The notes under the pieces were generated by a model, which saw nothing but the letters and a program-made list of their open reading frames with translations, ran no database searches and had not been told where the DNA came from. Position numbers and translations under genes: made by a program. Shown here in pieces: positions 19,953 to 28,959 of a stretch of DNA of 64,000 bases. Source of the stretch: Gluconobacter cerevisiae (GTDB lineage Bacteria > Pseudomonadota > Alphaproteobacteria > Acetobacterales > Acetobacteraceae); NCBI RefSeq assembly GCF_015244675.1, contig NZ_JABCQO010000003.1:62001-126000 (forward strand), in the 5' to 3' direction. Numbering within the stretch: the first letter of the stretch is position 1; each line of letters starts with the position of its first letter.

Positions 19953-21587
19953 ATGTCATCTATGTCCCTGTGCCGACTAAGTCTTCTGGGAAGCACATTT
20001 TGCGTTGCAATACTCTCCGCCCTCCCGAGCATCGCACGGGCCGATGATTATACGGAACTGCTCGACATTCTTCGCGCCAAGGGCAGCCTGAGCCGTTCTG
20101 AATATAACGTGCTGCTGTCACATCACCAGCATCACGCGCACCCCTCGCTGCAACGTGACGACGACGGAGCATCCCCGGCACCCGCACGCCATCGCAACCG
20201 TTATATGCGCTATGGGCCCCAGAACGAAGGCAGCAGCCTTGATGCTCCTCCGGACGTGACGACGATTGCCGCTGTATCCGCCGCGCGCCGTGCCGCCATG
20301 GAAGCCTCGGCAAGTGCACAGGACGCGCGTAATTCCCTGATGGAAGCACGCAGGACGTATAATCCGGACAGCATCGTGCGCGTGAAGCCCTATGTTGCGG
20401 GCAAAGGCGTTACGATTCAGGCGGGCCAGATCGACATCAACCTCTCCGGCTTCGTCAACGCGTACTATACCTACAACAGTCCCAGTGGTGGCCGCCCTGT
20501 CGCAGGCGGCGTTTCTACGGGCAGCAGCGGGTTCGATTCATCTTCCATCCGTAACGGCCTTCTGCCGGGCGGTCTAATCCTGAAGCTGAACACGGTACAG
20601 GAAGGCATCAAACTGGGTGCCGTCTTTGGCATGTATCCCGGCATCAACAACAACGACCCCAGCACTTTCAATGCCAATTCCGGCGGCAGTCCGGTGGGCC
20701 TTGGAACCGCTGGCCTCGATTTCCGTCAGGTTTTCATGACCGCAGGAACCGACGAACTCGGTACGGTCAAGCTGGGTCGTGATATTGCGCTGTTTGCGTC
20801 GGATGCCATTCTCAACGACGCCACGCTTCTCAGTGTCGGCAGCACCGGCAGCAATGCCAACCCGGCCAATACGTCGCTTGGCCGTATCGGCGTCGGTTAC
20901 GTCTATACCGACTGGCTCCCGCAGATCACCTATATCTCACCGAAATGGAAAGGCTTTCAGGCTTCCGTCGGCGTCATGACACCGCTTGACGAGTTCAACT
21001 TCGCCGGCGGCGGCCTTTCTGCGACAACGACCCAGCACAGTTCGCCCATGCTTCAGGGTAAAGTTACCTATGATGGCAATATCGCTGGCTTTACGACACG
21101 CTTCTGGAGCAGCTTTCTCGTTCAGCATCAGCAGAACCTGACCAGTGCGACCCTCGGCAGCAACAGCCGCAAGGGTACGACCGTCGAGGCCGGAGACGTC
21201 GGCGTCAAACTCTCGCGCGGTCCGTTTGAAGGCGTAGCTTATTATTACTACGGCAGCGGCCTCGGCACGACAGGCCTCTTCTTCGATGGGGTCTCGGCTC
21301 AGGGACGCAAGCGTGATTCAGAGGGCTACTACGTTCAGGCGGCGTACAAGATCCTGCCAAAGCTCAAGGTTGTCGGCAGTTATGGCGTCAGCAATCTTTA
21401 TCAGGCCCCCGGTGAAGACAATCCGTCAATGGTCCGCCGCAACCAGTCGGAAGTCGGAGCAATCTATTACAACCTGACAGACTGGTTCACGCTTGTGGGT
21501 GAATATGCCCATACGGAATCGGACGCCCACGGCATCGCACATGAGAGCGACCATACGATGTCGGCCGGGGCGATGATGACGTTCTGA
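19953..21587 (+). CDS. Outer-membrane porin
   Basis: Predicted beta-barrel channel of 544 residues. A signal peptide of about 30 residues ends near SIARADD. A short helix LLDILRAKGSLSRSEYNVLL follows, then a His-rich stretch (HHQHHAH near residue 51), an Ala-rich segment, and a barrel with alternating aromatic strands such as DINLSGFVNAYYTYN, GIKLGAVFGMYPG and GYYVQAAYKI. The C-terminus ends in MSAGAMMTF, the aromatic ending used for barrel assembly. GGGAG is about 11 bases before the ATG. The solute is unknown. Divergence from the POT gene across the dyad array suggests possible joint regulation. Confidence 0.85.
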   Translation: MSSMSLCRLSLLGSTFCVAILSALPSIARADDYTELLDILRAKGSLSRSEYNVLLSHHQHHAHPSLQRDDDGASPAPARHRNRYMRYGPQNEGSSLDAPPDVTTIAAVSAARRAAMEASASAQDARNSLMEARRTYNPDSIVRVKPYVAGKGVTIQAGQIDINLSGFVNAYYTYNSPSGGRPVAGGVSTGSSGFDSSSIRNGLLPGGLILKLNTVQEGIKLGAVFGMYPGINNNDPSTFNANSGGSPVGLGTAGLDFRQVFMTAGTDELGTVKLGRDIALFASDAILNDATLLSVGSTGSNANPANTSLGRIGVGYVYTDWLPQITYISPKWKGFQASVGVMTPLDEFNFAGGGLSATTTQHSSPMLQGKVTYDGNIAGFTTRFWSSFLVQHQQNLTSATLGSNSRKGTTVEAGDVGVKLSRGPFEGVAYYYYGSGLGTTGLFFDGVSAQGRKRDSEGYYVQAAYKILPKLKVVGSYGVSNLYQAPGEDNPSMVRRNQSEVGAIYYNLTDWFTLVGEYAHTESDAHGIAHESDHTMSAGAMMTF

Positions 21588-21631
21588 TGCCGAGAGGCCG
21601 GACTAATGTTCCCTGCCCGGCTTTTCGAACC

Positions 21632-22129
21632 ATGAGAATGTTTTTCTTCTGCGTTCTATGCGCCCTGTTCATGTTTCATGGACAGGGCGATGCAGCGTCT
21701 CCCACTGCACTCCAAGACGTCATAAAGACGAAGCTCGGGTTATCCCATTATCAAGGAGCAGATATCGCACTCGATGCCACAGGTAAGACGCGACAATATC
21801 TTGTCTATCCTAGGGAAAGCGAATGGTGCGGAGTCACCGGTGGCTGCATGCTCTTCATTCTCACAAGCCATAAAGGCACGTGGAAACTTCTGTCACGCAT
21901 GACGCTGGTTCATCTGCCAGTCCGCATCCTGCCCCACCTGACTCACGGCTGGCACGATCTCGCGATTTCCTATTCTGGACGCTCGCCGGATGGAAGCCCT
22001 GCCCTTCTCGTCAGTCGCATGCGGTTTGACGGAAAACGGTATCCGCTCAATCCATCGGTTCCTCCAGCGGAACCACTCTCACACCCAAAAGGACAGAGTG
22101 TTCTCTCACCAGACAGCCCGGTCCATTAA
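21632..22129 (+). CDS. Small exported protein of unknown function
   Basis: Not recognised. From ATG 21632 the product has 165 residues and starts MRMFFFCVLCALFMFHGQGD, a clear export signal; an in-frame ATG at 21587 would add 15 non-signal-like residues. The mature part carries two cysteines (WCGVTGGC) that could form a disulfide, and a repeated pattern of short beta strands. It lies 44 bases after the porin and could be co-transcribed with it. The stop is shared with the convergent MBL gene in TTAA. Confidence 0.6.
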   Translation: MRMFFFCVLCALFMFHGQGDAASPTALQDVIKTKLGLSHYQGADIALDATGKTRQYLVYPRESEWCGVTGGCMLFILTSHKGTWKLLSRMTLVHLPVRILPHLTHGWHDLAISYSGRSPDGSPALLVSRMRFDGKRYPLNPSVPPAEPLSHPKGQSVLSPDSPVH

Positions 22130-22923
22130 GCCTGAAGTTCGAGAACCATTCCGTCATATGCAGGCTCGACACCCTCAGGCAGCATCTTGCACAAGGTCTG
22201 GTAGTCCATGTCCGGGCCCATATGGGTCAGAATGACATGCTCCACGCCAAGACGCTCGCGCCAGTCCAGAACGCGTTCGAGCCAGGCATGAGCTGGGTGC
22301 GGGTCATACTGGAAACAATCCACAACCCAGGTCTGCACACCTTCAAGCAGCGACAACGCTTCGTCCGAAAGTGTTTCGACATCCGTGCTGTAGGCAAAAT
22401 TGCCGCAGCGTACGCCCAGAGACGTGATCCGGCCGTGGCGCTGCTCGAAAATCTGAGCATTCAATCCGGGAAACGGAACCGTCTCTCCGGCCACCACAAT
22501 CCGTTCCTCAAAGACTGGCCGATAAAAGTCTGGCCCCTTCCAGGGCGCGAACGCATAGGCATAACGCAGGCGTAGTTCTTCAAGAACATCCTGGGTCGCC
22601 AACAATGGCAGCGGCGTTCCGATCACGCGGTTGATGGCACGCAATTCGTCCAGACCGCCAATGTGATCGCTATGCGGATGTGTGTAGAGGACTGCATGAA
22701 CATGGCTCAGGCCGCAATTCAGCATCTGATCCCGAAAATCCGGCCCTGAATCCACCAAAAGCCGAAAGCCGCCCTCACCTTCGATCACGATTGAGGAGCG
22801 GGTGCGACGGTTGCGCGGTTCGGCGGGGTCACACGCACCCCAGATCCCCGTCTGTGACCCCTCCTCGCCCCCGATCATGGGAACGCCAGCCGAGCCGCCA
22901 CATCCAAGGATCGTCACCTTCAT
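22126..22923 (-). CDS. MBL-fold metal-dependent hydrolase (PhnP-like)
   Basis: Metallo-beta-lactamase-fold phosphodiesterase-type hydrolase of 265 residues. THPHSDHIGG (81-90) is the zinc-binding HxHxDH motif; a further Asp in FAYSTDVETL and a late His in VILTHMGPDMD complete the metal set. The N-terminal ILGCGGSAGVPMIGG fits the PhnP / cyclic phosphodiesterase subgroup often encoded beside tatD and metG. Its start overlaps the tatD stop by 4 bases (ATGA), so it is the last gene of the long minus-strand operon. The substrate is unknown. Confidence 0.85.
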   Translation of the reverse strand: MKVTILGCGGSAGVPMIGGEEGSQTGIWGACDPAEPRNRRTRSSIVIEGEGGFRLLVDSGPDFRDQMLNCGLSHVHAVLYTHPHSDHIGGLDELRAINRVIGTPLPLLATQDVLEELRLRYAYAFAPWKGPDFYRPVFEERIVVAGETVPFPGLNAQIFEQRHGRITSLGVRCGNFAYSTDVETLSDEALSLLEGVQTWVVDCFQYDPHPAHAWLERVLDWRERLGVEHVILTHMGPDMDYQTLCKMLPEGVEPAYDGMVLELQA

Positions 22924-23705
22924 GCAGCGATCCTCGTGAAGAGACGGCGGGCATTTTCGGTCGTAATCCGGGTAATGTCTTCGAGAGAAACGCCGCGCTC
23001 CTCTGCCAGACGTGCCGCTGTATGCGCAACATAGCCTGGTGTGTTGGACTTTCCGCGTTTCGGAACGGGCGCAAGATACGGGCTATCCGTCTCAACCAGA
23101 ATGCGGTCTTCCGGAACCATCCGTGCGACTTCGCGGATTTCCTCGCATTTCGGGAACGTCAACAGGCCGGAAAAGCTGATATAGCCCCCCAGTTCCAGAG
23201 CCGCTTCCGCCAGTTTTGGACCGGACGCAAAGCAGTGAATAAGGAACGGAAATGCGCCTTTGGCGTGTTCCTCACGCAGAATGGCGATCATGTCGTCATC
23301 GGCGTTACGGGTATGGATGACGACCGGCAATCCCGTCTGGCGCGCTGCGGCAATATGAGTGCGGAACGCTGCGTGCTGAGCGGGTTTGGCTTCATCGCCG
23401 CTGTGGAAATAATCCAGCCCCGTCTCCCCGATCGCCACGACGCAAGACGCTTCGGTCTTGGCAACAAGTTCCTCAACCGACGGCAGACGCTCCTCACCCG
23501 CATAATCCGGATGCGTGCCGATCGCGCACCAGATCCGCAGGTCCGGGGTGTCATGCTGCGTCAGGGCAATCTGGGTGTCTGCCTTGGAAAACCGCGTCCC
23601 GATCGTGATCATGCCGGACAGACCCGCTTCCCGCGCCTGCTCGAAAGCGGGCGCAAGATCGTCGACCTTGTCCAGATGACAGTGCGTGTCGATCAGTCCT
23701 GTCAT
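22920..23705 (-). CDS. tatD: TatD-family metal-dependent hydrolase
   Basis: Amidohydrolase-fold nuclease/deoxyribonuclease family, 261 residues. The metal ligands are visible: DTHCHLD at the N-terminus (HxH), GETGLDYF near residue 96, a His in HTRNADDD, HCFASG, and the final ETDSPYLAP. The length is normal. It overlaps metG (ATGA) and the MBL gene by 4 bases each, a conserved metG-tatD-MBL order. The family acts on DNA ends or D-tyrosyl-type substrates depending on the member; TatD in the strict sense cannot be separated from YcfH-type paralogues here. Confidence 0.88.
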   Translation of the reverse strand: MTGLIDTHCHLDKVDDLAPAFEQAREAGLSGMITIGTRFSKADTQIALTQHDTPDLRIWCAIGTHPDYAGEERLPSVEELVAKTEASCVVAIGETGLDYFHSGDEAKPAQHAAFRTHIAAARQTGLPVVIHTRNADDDMIAILREEHAKGAFPFLIHCFASGPKLAEAALELGGYISFSGLLTFPKCEEIREVARMVPEDRILVETDSPYLAPVPKRGKSNTPGYVAHTAARLAEERGVSLEDITRITTENARRLFTRIAA

Positions 23706-25252
23706 GCCTCTTCCTCGACGAAGCGCGGAAACAGACCTTCGGGTTTGGGAAGCGTTCTGCCAGCCGGAAGCAGGGTTTCAAGAGCGGCAAACGTCCGTTC
23801 GTCGTCCTGCACGCCAAGCTGCGTGAGCATCTTGTCCATTGTGTTCGGCATGAAGGGCTGAAGCATGGTCGCAATACCGCGGATCATATCCACGAGAATA
23901 CGCAGCACATCGGCCATCCGCTCCGGGTCGGTCTTCTTCAGCGCCCAAGGGGCCTGACGGTCGATATAGGAATTGGCGGCGCGGATGACTTTCCAGACTT
24001 CTTCCAGCGCATCCGTAATCGCCTTGCGCTCGATCTGTTCGGACATGATCGTCGGCAGCAGCGTCACCATCGCAAGCATGGCCTGATCATCCTCGGTCAG
24101 GGTGCCGCGCGCGGGCAGAATACCGTCCAGATTACGGGCCACCTGGCTCAGTGTGCGCTGACACAGATTGCCGAGATCGTTCGCCAGTTCGACATTCGTG
24201 CGCGTGATCATAGAGCGGCGACTGAAATTGGAATCGCCGCCGAAGGGCACTTCACGCATCAGGAAGAAGCGCAGCGCATCCAGTCCGAACTCGTCGGCTA
24301 GTGCCTTCGGATCAAGGACGTTGCCGAGAGACTTGCTCATCTTCTCGCCCTCGACCGTCCACCAGCCATGAGCAAAAACGCTTTTCGGCAGATCAATGCC
24401 AGCCGCCATCAGGAACGCAGGCCAGTACACGCAATGAAAGCGCGCAATTTCCTTGCCGACGACATGGATGTCCGCCGGCCAGAACTTCGCACGAGGATCG
24501 TCAAGATCGGGGTAGCCAACTGCCGTCAGGTAGTTCGCCAGCGCGTCGAACCACACATACATGACATGGTCCGGATCGTTCGGAACCGGAACGCCCCATT
24601 TGAAGCTCGTGCGGCTGACGGACAGATCGCGCAGACCCTGACGAACAAAGCTCTCGATCTCACGACGTGGACCGACGGGGCCAATGAAGTCGGGGTTCTC
24701 TTCGTACAGCTTCAGGAGGCGGTCCTGAAAATCGGACAGACGGAAGAAGTAGGACGGCTCCTTGACGCGCTCGACCGGCGCACCGGACGGCGCCGCAAAC
24801 GTTCCGTCGGGCTTCTTGACCAGTTCGTCCTCGCCGATGAAGGCTTCATCGCGGGTGGAATACCAGCCCTCATAGGCGCCCAGATAGATATGCCCGTTCG
24901 CCGCAACCTTCTCCCACAGCGCCTTGGCCGCGCCCTTATGGCGCTCTTCGGTGGTGCGGATGAACTCGTCGGTCGAGATTGCCATGTCCTTCTGCATTTG
25001 GCGGAAAGAGGCTGAAACCTCGTCGGCATAGGCCTGTGGGTCCATACCCTTGGCGACAGCGGTCTGCTCGACCTTCTGGCCATGCTCGTCCGTGCCGCTG
25101 ACGAACAGGACCTCTTCGCCGTTCAGCCGGTGGAAGCGAGCCAGAACGTCGGCCGCGATGGAGGTGTAGGCATGCCCGATATGCGGAGCGCCGTTCACAT
25201 AGAAGATCGGGGTCGTGATGGTGAAGCGCCGCGTCATGTCCACTCGTTTCAT
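23702..25252 (-). CDS. metG: Methionyl-tRNA synthetase
   Basis: Charges both initiator and elongator tRNA-Met. The class I HIGH motif reads PHIGHAYTS (from residue 23) and KMSKS is intact near residue 303. The 516-residue protein lacks the C-terminal tRNA-binding/dimerisation domain of the long form, as is usual for the short alphaproteobacterial type. The first ATG at 25252 was kept; a second at 25237 is also possible. It follows holB by 15 bases and overlaps tatD by 4. Confidence 0.96.
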   Translation of the reverse strand: MKRVDMTRRFTITTPIFYVNGAPHIGHAYTSIAADVLARFHRLNGEEVLFVSGTDEHGQKVEQTAVAKGMDPQAYADEVSASFRQMQKDMAISTDEFIRTTEERHKGAAKALWEKVAANGHIYLGAYEGWYSTRDEAFIGEDELVKKPDGTFAAPSGAPVERVKEPSYFFRLSDFQDRLLKLYEENPDFIGPVGPRREIESFVRQGLRDLSVSRTSFKWGVPVPNDPDHVMYVWFDALANYLTAVGYPDLDDPRAKFWPADIHVVGKEIARFHCVYWPAFLMAAGIDLPKSVFAHGWWTVEGEKMSKSLGNVLDPKALADEFGLDALRFFLMREVPFGGDSNFSRRSMITRTNVELANDLGNLCQRTLSQVARNLDGILPARGTLTEDDQAMLAMVTLLPTIMSEQIERKAITDALEEVWKVIRAANSYIDRQAPWALKKTDPERMADVLRILVDMIRGIATMLQPFMPNTMDKMLTQLGVQDDERTFAALETLLPAGRTLPKPEGLFPRFVEEEA

Positions 25253-25267
25253 AACGCCCGGACCATC

Positions 25268-26191
25268 TCAACTGACGGAAGCGAGTTCCGCTGCCTGACG
25301 GATGGCCTGGGCCTTGTCCAGGTTTAAGCCTTCGGTCTGACGTCTTAGCGTGTCCAGTTCGGAACACTGCCGCGCCGCCAGATCGGCCTTTGCAAGATCC
25401 CCGTGCCGCGCTGCCGAGCGCGCACGGTCTGCCAGTCCCTCGCCTAGCAAATCGCAGAGCAATGCGAAACCTTCCGCTTCTTTTGCAATACGTTCGCTCA
25501 GGGCCATGGTTGCCGAAGCACGCACCTGTCCGCCAAGGATTTCCGCCACAAATGCTGCAATAGCCCCGTCCCTGTCATGCGAGAGAAAGAGTGCCCGGCC
25601 CGGCGATCCGTGGGCCCGTGCCAGCACATCCGCAGAGATGCCGGGCAATGCGGCGCGCATATCCGCGTCTGACAGCGCGGACAGCGTGAGCATCCGGCAT
25701 CGGCTGCGGATCGTGGGCAGGAGCGCCCCCGGAGAAGACGTGGTCAGCAGCAGAACGCAGCGCGGGGGCGGCTCTTCAAGGATCTTGAGCAGGGCGTTGG
25801 CTGCGAAGCGGTTCAGATATTCCGCGCCGTCCACGATCACCACGCGCCAACCGCCTTCGGTCGCCGTGTGATGCAGGAAGGTTTGCACCGGGCGGACATC
25901 CGCCGCCGTGATCTCCCCACGCAGACGGCCTTTTTTCTCGTCAACGGCCCGCGAAATTTCCAGCAGGTCCCCGTGCGTGCCCGCCGCAATGCGCCGTGCC
26001 TGTGCCAAGTCCGGATTTTCCGCATTCAGCAGCAGTCGGGCCAGGCGGAAGGCCAGCGTCGCTTTGCCAATTCCCGCCGGACCGCAGATCAGCCAGGCAT
26101 GATGGAGCTTGCCGCCGGCCAGAGCCTGCCGGAACGTCGCTTCTGCTTCGCCGTGACCGTACAGACCCAGAGTATGACGCGGATCGCTCAC
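25268..26191 (-). CDS. holB: DNA polymerase III subunit delta'
   Basis: Clamp-loader subunit, 307 residues. The AAA+ N-terminal domain has a P-loop CGPAGIGKATLAF near residue 36 and the sensor region TTSSPGALLPTIRSRC near 150, the family's SRC motif. The start is GTG at 26191, overlapping the tmk stop (GTGA), so the two are translationally coupled; tmk-holB-metG-tatD is a widely conserved order. The C-terminal collar domain is divergent, as usual. Confidence 0.9.
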   Translation of the reverse strand: MSDPRHTLGLYGHGEAEATFRQALAGGKLHHAWLICGPAGIGKATLAFRLARLLLNAENPDLAQARRIAAGTHGDLLEISRAVDEKKGRLRGEITAADVRPVQTFLHHTATEGGWRVVIVDGAEYLNRFAANALLKILEEPPPRCVLLLTTSSPGALLPTIRSRCRMLTLSALSDADMRAALPGISADVLARAHGSPGRALFLSHDRDGAIAAFVAEILGGQVRASATMALSERIAKEAEGFALLCDLLGEGLADRARSAARHGDLAKADLAARQCSELDTLRRQTEGLNLDKAQAIRQAAELASVS

Positions 26192-26832
26192 ACGCCCTGA
26201 ACCGTCAGGTGGTTCTGCACCGCCCGCAGAAGAGCTGCACTGACGGCTTCCGGCGTCTGTCCCGCATCCACGCGTTTCACACGCGCCGGGTCAGAGGACG
26301 CAATGGCCTCAAAGCCGGCCAGAACGCGCTCGTGAAACGCTTCCGCCTGACCTTCGTAACGGTCCGTCTGACCGCCGCGGGCGTTAAGACGCGCAAGCGC
26401 CTGCGTCCGGGGGAGTTCCAGCATGAGTGTCAGATCGGGCTCGAAATTCACGAGTTTGCGCGCACCATTCAGGAACGCCAGAACCTCAGGTGCACCCTGA
26501 CCGACACCATGGCCCTGATAGGCCAGCGTCGAATCATGGAAGCGATCGCACACTACGATCTCACCACGCCTCAGTGCCGGAAGAATGGCATTGTCCAGAT
26601 GGTCCGACCGGGCAGCCATATGCATCAGGATTTCCGCCCGCCAAGAGAGATCGACCTTCCCGAACAGCAGCAGGTTGCGGATTTCTTCCGCGCCCTGCGT
26701 GCCACCGGGTTCCCGCGTCAGAAGGACATCGTGTCCCTCCGCACGCAGGGCTTCGGCCAGAAGGCGGGCCTGGGTTGATTTCCCGGCGCCCTCGCCGCCT
26801 TCAAGCGTAATGAACAGTCCTGTTCCAGCCAT
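26188..26832 (-). CDS. tmk: Thymidylate kinase
   Basis: Phosphorylates dTMP to dTDP for DNA synthesis. The P-loop GGEGAGKST is at residues 11-19, followed by LTREPGGT (the DR/RE-P motif) and the substrate loop CDRFHDSTLAYQG. The 214-residue length is typical with the ATG at 26832; an ATG seven codons earlier (26853) would overlap dacF by 17 bases. It lies between the carboxypeptidase gene and holB in the minus-strand operon. Confidence 0.95.
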   Translation of the reverse strand: MAGTGLFITLEGGEGAGKSTQARLLAEALRAEGHDVLLTREPGGTQGAEEIRNLLLFGKVDLSWRAEILMHMAARSDHLDNAILPALRRGEIVVCDRFHDSTLAYQGHGVGQGAPEVLAFLNGARKLVNFEPDLTLMLELPRTQALARLNARGGQTDRYEGQAEAFHERVLAGFEAIASSDPARVKRVDAGQTPEAVSAALLRAVQNHLTVQGV

Positions 26833-26836
26833 GCCC

Positions 26837-28111
26837 TTACTGCGCGGGGCCATGGCCCAGACGGGTCATGGCGCGGGCGACCAGTCCAAGTTTCGCAACC
26901 GATTCGCCAGCCTCAAGCGGAACACGGATATCGGCCATGTTCGGGGCGGAAATCACGAGCGCGCCACAAACCTGCCCCTTCGTCACCGGGGCAATCACCG
27001 GCGAGGCATAGTCCACGGCAATATGCGAACGCTGCTGCCAGCCGACGGGCAGCGTCATGACGATATCCGCACCGGCAACCAGCGGAACCTGACGACGCTC
27101 GCCCATCCAGACGGGAGCGGAATCCACGACCTGCCCACGACGGAACAGCGTGGCATTTTCGAAATTCGCAAACGCCCAGGACATCAGCCGCTCGCCCTCA
27201 TGCGCGCGCTCGTTGCTCGACGACGTGCCGTTGATGACAACAATCACGCGGTTGCCATTGCGCTTGGAACTGGCACAGAGGCCAAACCCGCCTGCATCGG
27301 TGTGACCGGTCTTCAGGCCGTCAGCGAGGCCCTTGTCGACCAGCACGTTCCGGTTGCCCTGACGGATGTGGTTGTAGGTGAACTCAAGCTCGCCGAAATA
27401 ATGATAATACTGCGGAAAATCGCGGATCAGATGCGACGCCACTGTCGCGACATCGCGGGCCGTCATGTAGTGGCCGTCCGCCGGAAGGCCCGTTACGTTG
27501 AGGAAGTGCGAGTTCATCATGCCGAGCTTCGGCGCTTCCTCGTTCATCATCGCGACGAAGCGTTCTTCAGACCCGGCGATACCTTCTGCAAGCACGATAC
27601 AGGCATCATTGCCGGACTGGATCAGCATACCCTGAATGAGGTCGGACACCAGAACGCTCTGGCCCAGCGGCACGAACATCTTGGAACCCTGTGTGCGCCA
27701 GGCTTTCTCGCTGACCGGCAGGCTCTGTTCCAGACGGAGACGCCCAGTAGCCAGCATGCCGAACACGATGTAGGCCGTCATCATCTTCGTCAGCGAAGAC
27801 GGGGCCATACGCTCGTCAGATGCCTTGTCGAGCAGGACCGCGCCCGTGTCGTAATCCACGACATAGGCCCAGCGCGCCACGGTATCGAACGGGCCGATCG
27901 GCGTATTCGCGGGCGTTCCAGCCGGAGCCTCGGCCACAGGGGCCGCAGCAGCTTTCGCAGCGTGAGCCGCATGGTGGTGCGGGCGGGCAAACGCCTTCAG
28001 GGGTCCCGCAAAAGAAGCACAGGCCGCGATGCCTGCCACCCCACCGAAAAGAGAGCGTCTAGTCCGCACGTTCGTCCCCAGTTCCACGGCCTTCAGACAA
28101 CGGGCCGTCAT
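26837..28111 (-). CDS. dacF: D-alanyl-D-alanine carboxypeptidase (PBP5/6 type)
   Basis: Low-molecular-weight penicillin-binding protein that trims pentapeptides in peptidoglycan. The three serine-enzyme motifs are present: SxxK as SSLTK (about residue 105), SGN in QSGNDAC (about 165) and KTG in LKTGHTDAGG (about 265). A C-terminal PBP5-like beta domain follows. I chose ATG 28111 because it overlaps the rlpA stop (ATGA). The N-terminus TRRSLFGGVAGIAACAS looks like an export signal with a twin-arginine pair. A His/Ala-rich linker (PHHHAAHAAKAAAA) precedes the enzyme domain. 424 residues. Confidence 0.92.
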   Translation of the reverse strand: MTARCLKAVELGTNVRTRRSLFGGVAGIAACASFAGPLKAFARPHHHAAHAAKAAAAPVAEAPAGTPANTPIGPFDTVARWAYVVDYDTGAVLLDKASDERMAPSSLTKMMTAYIVFGMLATGRLRLEQSLPVSEKAWRTQGSKMFVPLGQSVLVSDLIQGMLIQSGNDACIVLAEGIAGSEERFVAMMNEEAPKLGMMNSHFLNVTGLPADGHYMTARDVATVASHLIRDFPQYYHYFGELEFTYNHIRQGNRNVLVDKGLADGLKTGHTDAGGFGLCASSKRNGNRVIVVINGTSSSNERAHEGERLMSWAFANFENATLFRRGQVVDSAPVWMGERRQVPLVAGADIVMTLPVGWQQRSHIAVDYASPVIAPVTKGQVCGALVISAPNMADIRVPLEAGESVAKLGLVARAMTRLGHGPAQ

Positions 28112-28959
28112 TCCACAATGATCCGCGCGCCCTCTACCCCGCACAGGCGGGTGTGGTCCAGTGCCGCATCGGCCTGTGCGATGTCGGCATAGGGTCCACC
28201 AAGAACGCGCCACTCCAGTCCAGCACCTTCGGAGGCGTGCAGAACCGTACCGTTACAGCGCAGGGCAACGCCCGCCGCTGCCGCATGACCGGAAAATATT
28301 CCCATCAGGACATACAGCCCCGACGGCCCCGGACTGGCCTGCATCCATGTCGCAGGCAGCGAACCCACGGCCACGGATGTCGCCGCACCAGACGAGTCGT
28401 TGCCATAGACATGCGAAGAGCCGTCACTCAGTGACGTTTCACGCACTTCACCTACCGGTGCGGCGGAAATACTCTGTGCAGCAGGCCTGTCTCCCAGCCC
28501 TTCCGCCAGTGTGCGACTGGCAACCTCGTCTTCAAGAACCTCGACGGGCGTATCCGCGGTCATACCCAGCAGATCGGCCGCTTTTGGAGAGAGTGCGATG
28601 ATGCGCCCCTGCCCCTGTGGCCCACGATCCGTCAGGCGAATGCGCACGATGCGTCCGTTCAGCAGATTACGGACGCTGACGATCGCGGGAAGCTGAAGCG
28701 TCTGGTGCGCGCCGGTCATGCCTTCCGCCGCCCAGATTTCCCCGTCTGTACTCAGACCGGACGCAGGCGCTTTCTGGCGTGTCGCCAGACCTGTCATGCG
28801 ATAATCAAACTGCTCGCTGGGATAGAACCATCCCTGTGCGCCATGCCACGCGGCACCCAGTTCGTAATGCGGATGCGCAACAGGCGCAGGTTCGTCGCGG
28901 TGACAAGCTCCCAGAACCGGCAGAAGGGCCAGAGCGGCCCCGTAATTACGCAGAAACAA
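28108..28959 (-). CDS. RlpA-family septal-ring lipoprotein with SPOR-like C-terminus
   Basis: Predicted outer-membrane lipoprotein of the RlpA lytic transglycosylase family. From TTG 28959 the signal reads MFLRNYGAALALLPVLGAC, with a good lipobox ending in Cys; an in-frame ATG at 28992 would add charged residues ahead of it. The double-psi barrel is represented by VRNLLNGRIVRIRLTDRGPQ and the following ALSPKAADLLGM. The C-terminal 75 residues look like a SPOR domain (YVLMGIFSGHAAAAG). It overlaps the transglycosylase gene upstream and dacF downstream, so three wall enzymes are co-translated. Confidence 0.82.
   Translation of the reverse strand: MFLRNYGAALALLPVLGACHRDEPAPVAHPHYELGAAWHGAQGWFYPSEQFDYRMTGLATRQKAPASGLSTDGEIWAAEGMTGAHQTLQLPAIVSVRNLLNGRIVRIRLTDRGPQGQGRIIALSPKAADLLGMTADTPVEVLEDEVASRTLAEGLGDRPAAQSISAAPVGEVRETSLSDGSSHVYGNDSSGAATSVAVGSLPATWMQASPGPSGLYVLMGIFSGHAAAAGVALRCNGTVLHASEGAGLEWRVLGGPYADIAQADAALDHTRLCGVEGARIIVE

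Noticed and set aside
26585-28192. Long open frame antisense to dacF (535 codons)
   Set aside because: No domain, no signal, no ribosome-binding site; it is a shadow of the dacF reading frame.
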